A DNA stretch of 64,000 nucleotides from Cryomorphaceae bacterium (GTDB lineage Bacteria > Bacteroidota > Bacteroidia > Flavobacteriales_D > Parvicellaceae), in assembly GCA_905182525.1 (NCBI GenBank), contig CAJJBV010000003.1, positions 1-64,000 of the forward strand, given 5' to 3'. This document shows, one piece after another, positions 38,358 through 49,056 of the stretch (the first letter of the stretch is position 1; every line of letters starts with the position of its first letter). The translations under genes and the position numbers were made by a program. The notes beneath the pieces were generated by a model. The model had not been told where the DNA came from. It saw nothing but the letters and a program-made list of their open reading frames with translations, and searched no databases.

Positions 38358-40367
38358 TTATATAAGTTTAATTACGATACCACCATCAAGTTGTGAAATT
38401 TTACCACCAGGCCCCTTAACTTTGACCATTGTAAAAGTTAGATTTCCACCCTTAGGTATTTTTTTAATCGCAGCTTTCATAAGACCTGTTAATCTATTGT
38501 TAGTTGATTTGTAAGTTATAGGAGAACCATTTTTCGTAGTATACATTGAAAAGCTAACTACCTGATAAGGTACATCAAGTGGACTTTCACCAAGTTTTGC
38601 TGTTATAGAAGAATAACTAGTTGCATTAACTTTTTTGAGTCTTCCACCAGATTTATTTGCGAAATAAGCGGTTGGTTTAGGTAAAGGGAATATTCTAAAT
38701 GTCTCATTTGCTAATTCAACATTCTTGCCATTATCATCAATTGCTGAAACGATAAGTTTAGCAGTTTTAGATTTAGTACCTGATACTTTAGCAGTATAAA
38801 AACCTTTGCTATCAGGACCACTAACAGAACATCCTCTACCAGAAAGTCTAATAGCTTCGGGCTTATATCCTGAAGCAGAAACCTTAATTCTATTACTCCA
38901 ATTCATATATAAAACCTGTAAATCTGCAGCAGAAATAGCTGCGTTTGGTGCACCAACAGAATAATTAAATTTCCAAGGTTTCCACTTTTTAACGCCCTTT
39001 TCTTTAATTGCAATAAAACCTGATAAAACATGGTCACCAACAGATCCAGATATTTTTACACTCTGCCCTGCTCTACCTTTAAAGGTTTGCATTGATTCAA
39101 TATCTTGAGTGGATTCAGATTTTGTCATCTGAGTAGAATCATCAACCCAATATTTCAATTCCATTGCTTCAGAAGAATCATAAGCAGCTATCATAACCTT
39201 TAAACCTAATGAATCTCCCTGGTTTATATAACTGGTCGCAGAAAATGCTAAAGGATCAATCTTGTTAAAGTTAAAAGATTGAACCTTAACTCTTGAAGCC
39301 ACCAACTGCGAAGCTAGTGTTTGAACTTGTAATATATCTGATCTAACAGATGTCATTACTGCAGTTGCAGCAACAATAGGGGCATGATCAAATTGACCAA
39401 AAATCCATGGATATTCTTCTCCATGATTCATTACTTTTTTAGGAATGGTCATCCTTACATAAATATTTTTAACAGTTTCAGCGTCTTTTGGATCTAATTT
39501 ATTTTCTTTTATCTCAAATTCAATTATCGAATCAACTATTGCTTCAAAAGCTTTCCTGTCACCTTCTGTAATTAAAAAATCTGGGTCTTCAATTAAAGTT
39601 GTATCAAATTTATATTGGTAAACAATTCCACCTTCCAAGGTATCACTAGGATGATTTGCAATTAAGGCGATTAAACCGTTTCTGTAATGATGAAGATTAT
39701 CCATAAGATGAACACCTTCTGGTGCAATAGATTCAAAATTTTCACCAGCTAATAACCTTGTTGGAGTGTCGTAATCATCTTTTTTCATGTAACCCGACAA
39801 GTCACGAATATGAATATATCCCTCATCGTCAATATGGAAAAGTGGGTTGTGATAATCATCAGTTTCTGAATTAACACCATGTAATTCATGATGTTCATCG
39901 ACTGCAATAATACCTAACTCGTTGACTTTTTTTACAAGAGCTTTAAGTTTTGTTTTTGACTCAACATCATCACTAATTATTGCTTCTTCTATATCCTTAA
40001 ATTCGGAGAATTCGGTGTTTTTATCACCAGCTGAAATTAAGAGATATAAATTTCTTTTTACGACGTCATTACATATGTGTCTTGTTAGTTCAACAATTTC
40101 ATCATTCGTATTCTTATGAAATTCAACTCTTTCTAACTCATCGGGTGGAGCTCCAGTAGCTTTTAATGTTGCTAATTTCGTGTCTAATTCTCCTGAAAGA
40201 TTTGTATTAAAAGACTCTACTTGTTCAATACTACTTTCTAATTTATTGTTTAGAGTAATAAATGCATTAATAATTTCCTTAGATACATTCATGGCAAGAA
40301 GAGCCATTAGTACTAAGTACATTAAACCAATCATTTTTTGTCTTGGCGTTTCTTTACCTCCACCCAT
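38358..40367 (-). CDS. gldM: T9SS motor subunit GldM (long form)
   Basis: It starts MGGGKETPRQKMIGLMYLVL, the hallmark of GldM, with one membrane helix at about residues 12-30. A long periplasmic part of beta domains follows and ends GPGGKISQLDGGIVIKLI. GldL and GldM form the proton-driven rotary motor of T9SS and gliding. At 669 aa it is about 150 aa longer than F. johnsoniae GldM or P. gingivalis PorM (just over 510). The excess seems to lie in the first half (about residues 60-330), where an Asp/Glu-rich stretch occurs (EDPDFLITEGDRKAFEAIV). Confidence 0.95.
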   Translation of the reverse strand: MGGGKETPRQKMIGLMYLVLMALLAMNVSKEIINAFITLNNKLESSIEQVESFNTNLSGELDTKLATLKATGAPPDELERVEFHKNTNDEIVELTRHICNDVVKRNLYLLISAGDKNTEFSEFKDIEEAIISDDVESKTKLKALVKKVNELGIIAVDEHHELHGVNSETDDYHNPLFHIDDEGYIHIRDLSGYMKKDDYDTPTRLLAGENFESIAPEGVHLMDNLHHYRNGLIALIANHPSDTLEGGIVYQYKFDTTLIEDPDFLITEGDRKAFEAIVDSIIEFEIKENKLDPKDAETVKNIYVRMTIPKKVMNHGEEYPWIFGQFDHAPIVAATAVMTSVRSDILQVQTLASQLVASRVKVQSFNFNKIDPLAFSATSYINQGDSLGLKVMIAAYDSSEAMELKYWVDDSTQMTKSESTQDIESMQTFKGRAGQSVKISGSVGDHVLSGFIAIKEKGVKKWKPWKFNYSVGAPNAAISAADLQVLYMNWSNRIKVSASGYKPEAIRLSGRGCSVSGPDSKGFYTAKVSGTKSKTAKLIVSAIDDNGKNVELANETFRIFPLPKPTAYFANKSGGRLKKVNATSYSSITAKLGESPLDVPYQVVSFSMYTTKNGSPITYKSTNNRLTGLMKAAIKKIPKGGNLTFTMVKVKGPGGKISQLDGGIVIKLI

Positions 40368-40399
40368 AATTTAATTTTTTTTTATTAATTAACAATAAA

Positions 40400-41212
40400 T
40401 TATTTATTCATATTCATAGCTGAAAGCATATTTCCGTAGACAGAATTTAAAGCAGCTAAGTTAGAGGTTAAGTCAGACATAGTTTCTTTATACTTTTTAG
40501 TATCATCAACAGAAGATTGTAAATTACTCACAATATTTGTTATACCTGTTGACATTTCTTCACTAGCTTTTGAAAGTGCTGAAACATCTTCTAATTGCAT
40601 TTCATATAGATTATTAAGTTGAGTAAGATTTCCTGAAACTTTATCTAACTGGTCTCCAAAATTAGAATTACCTGAAGATGTAGCGGTAATCTCAGTAATG
40701 GATATTGCAGCTTTGTCATATGCATTAGATAATTCACCTACTTTATTAGTTGCTCCTTTTAAATTATCGATATAATCATTGGTAGCATCAGAAGCAGAAC
40801 CAATATCACTTAATTTATTAGCATTTTCACTAAGATTTTTCATTCCTGAACCTAAACTTTCAATTAATTCTGGTTCTATTTTAGCTTTTGCAAGCATGTT
40901 GTCTAGTTGTTCGACTACGGATTCATTTGAAGCAGCTGGTAAATTATCAGTAGAAGTATTTTCAGAATGTCCTAAAGCCAATTCTGGATAGGCTATAGTC
41001 CAATCAATTTCTTCATGCAATGGTTCGTGTGCTGATAACATAAATATTACAGCTTCAACTCCTAATCCAGCAATAAGCATTATTCCCGCACCAGGCCAGT
41101 GTTGTATTTTAAACATCGCACCAATGATAACAATTGCACCACCGTACCCATAAACAAATTTCATACCTGTTTTAAACTTGGTACTTTCAAAAAAACTCTC
41201 TCCTGAACTCAT
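40400..41212 (-). CDS. gldL: T9SS motor subunit GldL
   Basis: The 270-aa protein has two inner-membrane helices near the N-terminus (KFVYGYGGAIVIIGAMFKIQHWPG and GIMLIAGLGVEAVIFMLSA), with the conserved Glu in the second helix that takes part in proton flow. A cytoplasmic coiled-coil-rich tail follows. It is the stator of the T9SS motor around the GldM helices. It lies between gldK and gldM, 32 bases from gldM. Confidence 0.95.
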   Translation of the reverse strand: MSSGESFFESTKFKTGMKFVYGYGGAIVIIGAMFKIQHWPGAGIMLIAGLGVEAVIFMLSAHEPLHEEIDWTIAYPELALGHSENTSTDNLPAASNESVVEQLDNMLAKAKIEPELIESLGSGMKNLSENANKLSDIGSASDATNDYIDNLKGATNKVGELSNAYDKAAISITEITATSSGNSNFGDQLDKVSGNLTQLNNLYEMQLEDVSALSKASEEMSTGITNIVSNLQSSVDDTKKYKETMSDLTSNLAALNSVYGNMLSAMNMNK

Positions 41213-41251
41213 AATTTTAATTTATATATTTATTGCTTATTAATTTTTTTA

Positions 41252-42747
41252 CTAAAAATCACCTTCTTTATTTTGGCCACCTCTGCCTAGGTAGTTCATA
41301 ACACTTCTGAAACCAATGTAACTTTTTGCTGTATCTTGATATTCATAAGTTCTTGTACCGTTTTGAAGGTAATATCCTATGTCTTTCCAGGAACCTCCTC
41401 TAACTACCTTTCTTTTCATTGACGGGGGATCATGGTCAAGAGCATTGTAAGTATATTCAGTATTCATATCATGGCCAAAATCATAAGAAGATGCATCATA
41501 AGCAGTTCTACACCATTCAGCGACATTACCAGCCATGCAATACAAACCATAATCATTTGGGTGGTAAGAACTTACTTTTACAGTATTAAAGCCACCATCT
41601 TCCATATATCTTCCTCTAATTGGCTTAAAGTTGCCCAAAAAACACCCTCTGGAATTCCTCGCATATGGACCTCCCCATGGGTAAGGGTTGTTATCCATGC
41701 CTCCCCTTGCTGAATATTCCCATTCTGTTTCACTTGGTAGTCTAAAGTCTTGGACAAATGATTCATAGTTAGAAGCTCTATAATGCATTCAATAATTGCG
41801 TTCTCCAAACATTAAATGCGTTACATTGTTGCCAGGTAACGCCTACTACTGGGTAATCATCATAAGCAGGATGCCAGAAATACATATTGGTCATATATTC
41901 ATTATTAGAATATGTAAAATCATGAATCCAACATAAAGTATCTGGATATACATTTATAATTTCTTTGATAATAAACCTTGAACGGTCTTCATGTCCTCTA
42001 ATAGCATTATTTTGACCTTTACTATTTCTAAATCCTAAATCTCTATCCCTTCCGCTTGTCTGACCAGGATCAACTGGAAAAGCAACATCAGGATTCTTCA
42101 TTTTAATTCTATGGTCTGTAGCTACTTGAGCTGCAGAGTTTGAAAGTCTTTTAATTAAAGGCCTACCTTTTTTGGCTGCTTCTTGCAAATCGATCCAATA
42201 ATATTCAAACATCAATTCTCTAGTATCAATTTCTTTCCTATTATAAAATCTTTCACTTTGGCTTAGAAACATTTTAGCTAACGGAACTGCATATTCCTCG
42301 TTTTGGCCTTTTTCAGGATTAAAAGAATTGTACCTAAATCTTTCATTCCAATTAAGAGCCCACTCGGATTGGTCTCTTTCAGATAAGATCATCATCATAG
42401 GTTGGAATAAGAAATAAATCGGGAAACTCCTCACCTAAAATTCTCCTAGCAATAGAATCTTTCACCCAATTTACAAACTGACGATATTCATTATTTGTTA
42501 TTTCTGTTTGGTCCATATAAAAGGCTGCAACTGAAACAGTTTTAGTTTCATTGCTATGATTATTAGGAACATCTTGATCACTTTGGCCCATATTAAAAGC
42601 ACCTGCTGGAACATATAACATACCGTAGGGATCAGTTTGAAACCACATTGGTCTATTTGGAGCACCAGTAAGCTGACCATTACTAGATTGTGTAGTACAG
42701 CTAGACACTAACATAACGATTAAAAAGAAATTTAATATATTTTTCAT
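41252..42747 (-). CDS. gldK: T9SS ring lipoprotein GldK, read in three frames
   Basis: The start is the ATG at 42745-42747 (MKNILNFFLIVMLVSSC), a lipoprotein signal with the lipid Cys at residue 17. The protein then follows the GldK/SUMF1 (formylglycine-generating-enzyme-like) pattern: MDQTEITNNEYRQFVNWV, VGVTWQQCNAFNVWR, DFRLPSETEWEYSARGG, GLYCMAGNVAEWC and VVRGGSWKD. Frames shift near 42395 (in a GATGATGAT run) and near 41785 (one extra T). Together they give about 497 aa, a normal GldK. Because gldLMN and porP are intact and GldK is needed for T9SS, sequencing error is more likely than true loss. GldK forms the outer-membrane ring with GldN. Confidence 0.9.
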
Positions 42748-42832
42748 TGTAAAAATTTTTGTCTTCAATCTTCCAGATGTATATGACATCAGGAACATTT
42801 ATAACGTTAAAAGTTTTAAATAGTTTCATGTT

Positions 42833-43777
42833 TTATAAAAATCGAGGGTTTTTCGATTTCTCAACATTCATAGGTTTAGCTATTCTAAAACAATAATTTA
42901 ACATCAAATCGTGTGAACCATTACTATATTTTCCAATGACGCTAGTAGTAATACCGTAGGCGTATCCAACCTTTAAAATACTACCATCAGAAAATGGATG
43001 TTGATAACCAAACATTGGAGCAATTTCGTCACCAATTCTGTAAGAAATTCCTCCCCATATCATATTTTTATAAAGTGCGTTAATATTAATATCCATAATT
43101 GAAGATGAGCCATCAGATTTGATCAAAATATTTGGCCTTAACTCGATATCTGCGTTTAAATCGTAATTAAATCCTGATGTAATCCAATAATGATGAACAT
43201 TTTGGATATTTAAATTTTTAACATTGAAACTTCCTAAATGTGTTGTGGATAGTCCGAAATATAGTTGTTTGGTTTTATAAAACAAACCAATATTAATATC
43301 GGGAACAGTTCCGCTATTCCCACCAACATCTTTTATAGTTGGGTCACTAATGTCACCAGCTGCTGAAGAAGTTCCGGAAGGGGTAATCCATTGATCTTCA
43401 AAACTTTTTTGAAAAACACCTACACTTGCACCTATACCTAAACGACCTGAACCGATAGGTAAGTGATAAGAATAACTTAAACGAGCAATATTGTTTTTTT
43501 CAAAACCTAATTGATCAGAAATATAAGTAAGGCCCAATCCGCCCCGTACAATTTCTACCGGCGACTGAACATTTATTAAAGCTGTTTGAGGACTACCCGT
43601 GAATCCAGACCACTGTTGCCTACCTATCATAGTAATACAAATATCGTTATGCATACCTGCAGATCCAGGGTTAAATGATAAATTATCAAACATATAATGT
43701 GTTATTTGATAATCTTGCTGAGCAATTGAATTACCACAGAAGGTAAAAGCAATAAAGTATATTATAAATTTCTTCAT
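42833..43777 (-). CDS. porP: T9SS outer-membrane protein PorP (PorP/SprF family)
   Basis: The 314-aa protein has a signal peptide ending NSIAQ. It then has the family motif QDYQITHYMFDNLSFNPGSAG, GRQQWSGFTGSPQT and an aromatic-rich beta-barrel ending in VGYAYGI and SHDLMLNYCF. It is first in a porP-gldK-gldL-gldM-gldN order, as in porPKLMN of Porphyromonas gingivalis. PorP-family proteins bind the T9SS motor side and help export or anchor substrates. It is about 85 bases upstream of gldK. Confidence 0.9.
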   Translation of the reverse strand: MKKFIIYFIAFTFCGNSIAQQDYQITHYMFDNLSFNPGSAGMHNDICITMIGRQQWSGFTGSPQTALINVQSPVEIVRGGLGLTYISDQLGFEKNNIARLSYSYHLPIGSGRLGIGASVGVFQKSFEDQWITPSGTSSAAGDISDPTIKDVGGNSGTVPDINIGLFYKTKQLYFGLSTTHLGSFNVKNLNIQNVHHYWITSGFNYDLNADIELRPNILIKSDGSSSIMDININALYKNMIWGGISYRIGDEIAPMFGYQHPFSDGSILKVGYAYGITTSVIGKYSNGSHDLMLNYCFRIAKPMNVEKSKNPRFL

Positions 43778-43882
43778 TTATTTATTTGGCTATCAATTAA
43801 TTAACATTTAAAATTCAAGTGTTTTATTAATTGCTAAAAACGAAAATACAAAAATTAGTGTGTAAATATAATAAATTATTAA

Positions 43883-45031
43883 CTAATTTAACTTCCTGTA
43901 AGTCTTCCACCACAAATCAGGTATTATTCCATTTTGAGCAATTACGTAATCATTGCGGTTACATGGAATCAAATGATGACGTTCAAATTTAAAATCTTTT
44001 GTAGGTGGATATGGAACCTCTAACCACCATCTATTTGATTTTATACTCTTATGAAATATTAGATTATGGTTAGTGTCTTCGTGATAAACTGAGTATTTAA
44101 TTAAATCCTTTTTGGATCCAATAGGATAATCTTTCTTTCTTTCTGAAAACCCAAGAATTAAAAAAAATACCAGCTGAGCAACTAATTCACTATCTACATT
44201 TTTTAATTCACCAGTTTTTAAATTGTAAAAACCAACGCTAGAAATTTTATCACTTAAACCAGCATATTTAATCATTTGACACATCTCATTTCCGAAAAAC
44301 CCATTAGGATGCTTACTTTGAGCGCTACTAAATTCTGAATTTCTTAAAGAAGATAAATCAACACTTAGAATGTCAGTATTTCTTAAAATGGGCTCAGATT
44401 TTTCAATTGAACCTTGAAGCTCTCCTAGCCTTATATAATCAAAAAAAAGATCATCAAAAAATCTTAAATCATCCGAGCTAATATAAAATTGCTGACATCC
44501 TAAAATTGAAAAATTAAATAGTAAATTGGACTTATGAAGTAATAAATGGTTTATAAAATTATCAGATGAAATTTCTGACTCTTCGTTGAGAATAACATCA
44601 AAACGATTATCAATACAAGTTAAATTAACTGGTAATTCTAATTTTTCGTATCCTGAATAATTAGGGAAAGTTAAATCCTGAGAACCACCTAAAATAATTA
44701 ACAGTTTTCCTTTTTTTTGAACTTCAAAAGTAATTTCTTTAATAGCTGCATAGGTGTCTTTTAATTCAGCACCTGATTCGAGAATTCCAAGGTCAGAAAT
44801 CTTTAGAGAGCCTTCCCAATTAAAATTATAAAGCTTTTTTCTAATATTAAAATGGTCAAAGTCTTCATTTCTGATTATTGAAGACCCTTTATTTTCATTA
44901 ATAGACAAAAACACTATATCTGAATTTTCCCAGTCTGGAAAATCGTTGATATAACAATCAATTACAGACCCGATTGTATTTTTAGAAACCTCGATTTTTT
45001 GAGTTGGTTTGAAATAAATTTCAAGATCCAT
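43883..45031 (-). CDS. arginase/formimidoylglutamase-fold protein lacking metal ligands
   Basis: The 382-aa protein aligns with the arginase/agmatinase/formimidoylglutamase fold: LLIILGGSQDLTFPNY at the GGDHS position, CIDNRFD at DxHxD, and ILSVDLSSLRNSE at SxDxDxxDP. The His and several Asp ligands that hold the two Mn ions are replaced (Q, R, S), so hydrolase activity is unlikely. The gene starts immediately at the topA stop side (45031/45032) and precedes porP. The topA-(formimidoylglutamase-like)-gld order is, as far as I recall, seen in other flavobacteria, which hints at a non-enzymatic role. The name formimidoylglutamase used in databases is probably misleading here. Confidence 0.75.
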   Translation of the reverse strand: MDLEIYFKPTQKIEVSKNTIGSVIDCYINDFPDWENSDIVFLSINENKGSSIIRNEDFDHFNIRKKLYNFNWEGSLKISDLGILESGAELKDTYAAIKEITFEVQKKGKLLIILGGSQDLTFPNYSGYEKLELPVNLTCIDNRFDVILNEESEISSDNFINHLLLHKSNLLFNFSILGCQQFYISSDDLRFFDDLFFDYIRLGELQGSIEKSEPILRNTDILSVDLSSLRNSEFSSAQSKHPNGFFGNEMCQMIKYAGLSDKISSVGFYNLKTGELKNVDSELVAQLVFFLILGFSERKKDYPIGSKKDLIKYSVYHEDTNHNLIFHKSIKSNRWWLEVPYPPTKDFKFERHHLIPCNRNDYVIAQNGIIPDLWWKTYRKLN

Positions 45032-47461
45032 CTATTTGGTTTTTAGAAAGTTTTTTGCTTCTTCCAAAGTAATTTTAGAAGGATCTTTGGAGGCTGCTAG
45101 CTGTTTTTTCTTTTTGCCAGAAACAACAAAGAATTTTCCCCACCTACCTTTTTGAACAGACACACCGTCATTTTCCCAATTCTGTATTACTTTTTCAATT
45201 TCTTTTTTCTTTTTTTCTTCGATTAATTGTGAGATATCTTCAAATGTAAGATTGTCAAAATCATACTTTTTATTTACATTAATAAATAACTCATTCCATT
45301 TTATAAACGGACCAAACCTACCCGTTCCTTTAGATACTGGAAGATTTTCATATTCTGCTACAGGTGCATTGGCCTTTCTTTTATCATCTATTAGCGAAAT
45401 GGCACTATTTAGCAAAACTTCATCGGGCTCAATTCCTTTTGGAATAGAAACGTTTTCAGTGCCAAACTGAATGTAGGGTCCAAACCTTCCAACTTTAATA
45501 GACACATCCAAATCTTCATGCTGACCAAGTAATTTAGGATAATCAAATAATTTTAAAGCTTCTTCTAGGCTTATAGTTTTAATGTGTTGCCCTTCTTTTA
45601 AACTTGCAAATTTTGGTTTTTTAGTTTCATCTGCTGTGTCTCCGATTTGAGCAATCGGACCGTACTTCCCAAGCTTTACAAACAATGGTTCACCACTCGC
45701 AGGGTCTTTGCCTAAAAGTCTTTCTCCGTTGGCTCTTTCTGCATTCTCTTTAGTATGCTCTATAGTTTTATGGAAAGGGGAATAGAAACTGGATAACATA
45801 TCTGTCCACAATAATTCTCCTTTGGCAACTGAGTCCAATTCTTTTTCAATATCAGCAGTGAAATTATAATCCATTATATTTTTAAAATGCTCTACTAAAA
45901 ATTCATTAACGACTTCACCAGTGGTTGTTGGAAATAACTTTTTCCTGTCTGCTCCGAAATTTTCATTTAAATCAATTTCATCAATAGAATTTTTAATTAA
46001 AGTTAATTTTTTAATTAATCTAGATTTCCCATCTAAATCCTTATTTTCAACATATCCTCTGTCTTGAATTGTCTTTATTGTTGGAGCATAAGTTGATGGT
46101 CTGCCGATACCCAACTCTTCTAACTTTTTAACTAATGAAGCCTCTGTATATCTTGCTGGGGGTCTTGAAAATTTCTGAGTAGCTGATATTTCATTACAGT
46201 CTAATTTTTCACCTTTAGAAACATCCGGAAGCTCATCACTCTTATCGTCTGAAGTTTGTAGTTTATATAGTTTTAAAAACCCATCAAATTTTATTACTTC
46301 TCCAATAGTATTAAAGTTTTGTTTTTGCCCCTGATAACCTATTTCTATAGTTGTACGTTCAATCTCAGCATCACTCATTTGAGAAGCCATTGTTTTTTTC
46401 CAAATCAAGGAATATAATTTATCTTCTGGCGATCCGTCACCAATAGAGCTAATTGAAAAATTAGATGGTCTAATAGCCTCATGTGCTTCTTGTGCAGATT
46501 TGTTTTTGTTTTGATATTTTCTTGGGTTACAGTAATTAGAACCGTAGTCTTTTTCAATTTGTTTTTGGATTGAAGTCATCGCGTCCATAGAAAGACTTAC
46601 GGAATCAGTTCTCATATAAGTTATTCTTCCAGATTCATATAATCTTTGAGCTACAGACATAGTCCTAGAAACATTAAAACCTAAAACTCTACTAGCTTCT
46701 TGCTGAAGAGTTGAAGTAATAAATGGAGCTGAAGGTGTTCTTTTACCAGGTTTTTGAGAAATATTATTAACCAAAAACTCTTTATTTTTAGAGGATTCTA
46801 AAAAACTTTTTGCTTCCAAAAAAGTTGAAAAATTAGATGGTAATTCTGCTTTAAAAGCAACTCCCTTAGATTCAAACTCTGCAACAACTTTAAATGTACC
46901 TATCGGTTGGTGATTTATAATTTTATTTTCTCTTTCTACAATTAATTTTACAGTAACAGATTGAACTCTACCGGCTGAAAGGCTTGGTCTGATTTTTCTC
47001 CATAAAACAGGCGATAATTCAAAACCAACTATTCTATCAAGAATTCTTCTAGCTTGTTGTGAATTTACTAAATCTTCGTTAATAACTCTTGGAGATTCAA
47101 CGGCTTTAAGAACTGCTTTTTTAGTGATTTCATTGAACGTTATTCTTTTTGTGTTTTTGACATCTAAATTTAGTGCGTGGAGCAAATGCCATGATATGGC
47201 TTCCCCTTCTCGATCCTCATCCGTTGCTAACCAAACTGTTTTACACTTTTTAGCTATACTTAAAAGTTCATTTACAACTTTTTTCTTTTCTTGTGGGACA
47301 ACATATGTTGGTGCAAAGTTATTTTCAATATCAATGGGATCTCCTTTTCTAGGCAATTCTCTAATATGCCCATAACAAGACTTTACTACAAAATCGCTTC
47401 CTAAAAAACCTTCAATAGTTTTTGCTTTAGCGGGGGACTCTACAATTACAAGATTATTCAT
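45032..47461 (-). CDS. topA: DNA topoisomerase I
   Basis: The 809-aa protein is of normal length. It has the TOPRIM domain (IVESPAKAKTIE at 5-16, WLATDEDREGEAISWHL), ARRILDRIVGFELSP, and the catalytic Tyr in GRITYMRTDS. C-terminal topoisomerase repeats are of the KVGRFGPYIQFG and KGTGRFGPFIKW type. It relaxes negative supercoils by single-strand passage. It is divergent from miaB and directly followed by the arginase-fold gene. Confidence 0.97.
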   Translation of the reverse strand: MNNLVIVESPAKAKTIEGFLGSDFVVKSCYGHIRELPRKGDPIDIENNFAPTYVVPQEKKKVVNELLSIAKKCKTVWLATDEDREGEAISWHLLHALNLDVKNTKRITFNEITKKAVLKAVESPRVINEDLVNSQQARRILDRIVGFELSPVLWRKIRPSLSAGRVQSVTVKLIVERENKIINHQPIGTFKVVAEFESKGVAFKAELPSNFSTFLEAKSFLESSKNKEFLVNNISQKPGKRTPSAPFITSTLQQEASRVLGFNVSRTMSVAQRLYESGRITYMRTDSVSLSMDAMTSIQKQIEKDYGSNYCNPRKYQNKNKSAQEAHEAIRPSNFSISSIGDGSPEDKLYSLIWKKTMASQMSDAEIERTTIEIGYQGQKQNFNTIGEVIKFDGFLKLYKLQTSDDKSDELPDVSKGEKLDCNEISATQKFSRPPARYTEASLVKKLEELGIGRPSTYAPTIKTIQDRGYVENKDLDGKSRLIKKLTLIKNSIDEIDLNENFGADRKKLFPTTTGEVVNEFLVEHFKNIMDYNFTADIEKELDSVAKGELLWTDMLSSFYSPFHKTIEHTKENAERANGERLLGKDPASGEPLFVKLGKYGPIAQIGDTADETKKPKFASLKEGQHIKTISLEEALKLFDYPKLLGQHEDLDVSIKVGRFGPYIQFGTENVSIPKGIEPDEVLLNSAISLIDDKRKANAPVAEYENLPVSKGTGRFGPFIKWNELFINVNKKYDFDNLTFEDISQLIEEKKKKEIEKVIQNWENDGVSVQKGRWGKFFVVSGKKKKQLAASKDPSKITLEEAKNFLKTK

Positions 47462-47642
47462 ATAAAAACTTATTTATTACACTGAAAAGTGTTACAAAGA
47501 AATAAAAATATAATTGACTGAACAATTCGGTTAAAGAAATGATTTATAAATTATCACAATTATTATTTTTTAATATTATTTAACACTGTCATAATGGCAG
47601 TTAGTAGATTTGAATTATCTTTGTGAAATATTTATACGAAAT

Positions 47643-49055
47643 ATGGATGAAATCATTTTAGAAAAAAGACAAGTTAATTCTATATTAAAATCTAATTTGA
47701 GTTTAAATACTAAAAAACTTTACATAGAGAGTTATGGTTGCCAAATGAACTTTTCTGATAGTGAAATAGTAGCATCTATTCTAGACAAAAACGGTTATAA
47801 AACCACTAGAAATTTAGAAGAATCAGACTTAATCCTACTTAATACCTGCTCAATAAGAGAGAAAGCAGAATTTACGGTCAGAAACAGATTGAAATCATTT
47901 AAAAAGCTAAAAAAACAAAACCCAAAACTAATAGTTGGTGTACTTGGTTGTATGGCCGAAAGGATGAAAGAATCTTTACTAGAAGAAGAAAAACTAGTTG
48001 ACTTAGTGGTTGGACCTGACGCCTACCGTGATTTACCAAATCTGTTAGAAGAAGTTGAAGGAGGACAAAAAAGCGTTAATGTTTTATTGTCAAGAGAAGA
48101 AACATATGCTGAAATTAGTCCAGTAAGACTTGATAATAAAGGGGTTTCTGGATTTATTTCAATTATGAGAGGTTGTGACAATATGTGCTCATTTTGTGTT
48201 GTTCCATTCACTAGGGGAAGAGAAAGAAGCAGGAGTCCACTAACTATAGTTGCAGAGGCAAGGGAGTTGTATAGTCAAGGTTATAAGGAAGTAACTTTAT
48301 TAGGACAAAATGTTGACAGCTATAGATGGAATATTAACAAAAAGGGAGAGAAAATAGATCCCAATACTTCAACCACAATTTTTTATGAATTATTAGAAAA
48401 AGTTGCGCATGTTGCTAATGATTTAAGAGTTAGATTTTCCACATCTCACCCAAAAGATATGACTAATGAAGTAATTCATGTTATCAAAAAATATAAAAAC
48501 ATATGTAACTATATTCATTTGCCTGTTCAATCAGGAAGTTCAAATATTTTAAAAAAAATGAATAGAGGATATACTAAAGAGTGGTACCTAAATAGAATAA
48601 AAGCTATTAGAGAAATAATTCCAGACTGTGCTATTTCTACTGATATAATTACAGGTTTTTGTGGAGAAACTGACAAAGACTTTAATGAGACATTAGACCT
48701 TATGAATAAAGTTAAATTCGACTTCTCCTATATGTTCTTTTATTCTGAAAGGCCTAAAACTTTAGCAGAAAGAAAATTTACAGACGATATTCCAACAGAA
48801 ATTAAAAAGTCTAGACTTCAAAAAGTAATTGATCTTCAGAAGATTCATTCGATTGAAAATAATGAATCATCTATTGGTAAAATAATGGAAGTTTTAGTTG
48901 AAGGAACATCTAAAAAATCCCCGCTTGAATATAGTGGTCGAAATGACGAAAATTACAAAGTTGTTTTTCCAAAAGAAAATTCAAAAATAGGAACTTATGT
49001 AAACGTGAAAATTGAAAGATGTACTTCGGCAACATTGATTGGAAAAATAGTATAA
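47643..49055 (+). CDS. miaB: tRNA-2-methylthio-N6-dimethylallyladenosine synthase MiaB
   Basis: The protein has 470 aa from the ATG at 47643 ([10 protein letters not shown]); an 11-residue longer start is possible but begins in the promoter region. The UPF0004 domain has [24 protein letters not shown] and GCMAER. The radical-SAM cluster motif is [19 protein letters not shown]-terminal TRAM domain follows. It methylthiolates i6A37 in tRNAs that read UNN codons, using SAM. It is the first gene of a co-directional run to secG, with a two-base gap to the next gene. Confidence 0.95.
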   Translation: MDEIILEKRQVNSILKSNLSLNTKKLYIESYGCQMNFSDSEIVASILDKNGYKTTRNLEESDLILLNTCSIREKAEFTVRNRLKSFKKLKKQNPKLIVGVLGCMAERMKESLLEEEKLVDLVVGPDAYRDLPNLLEEVEGGQKSVNVLLSREETYAEISPVRLDNKGVSGFISIMRGCDNMCSFCVVPFTRGRERSRSPLTIVAEARELYSQGYKEVTLLGQNVDSYRWNINKKGEKIDPNTSTTIFYELLEKVAHVANDLRVRFSTSHPKDMTNEVIHVIKKYKNICNYIHLPVQSGSSNILKKMNRGYTKEWYLNRIKAIREIIPDCAISTDIITGFCGETDKDFNETLDLMNKVKFDFSYMFFYSERPKTLAERKFTDDIPTEIKKSRLQKVIDLQKIHSIENNESSIGKIMEVLVEGTSKKSPLEYSGRNDENYKVVFPKENSKIGTYVNVKIERCTSATLIGKIV

Positions 49056-49056
49056 A

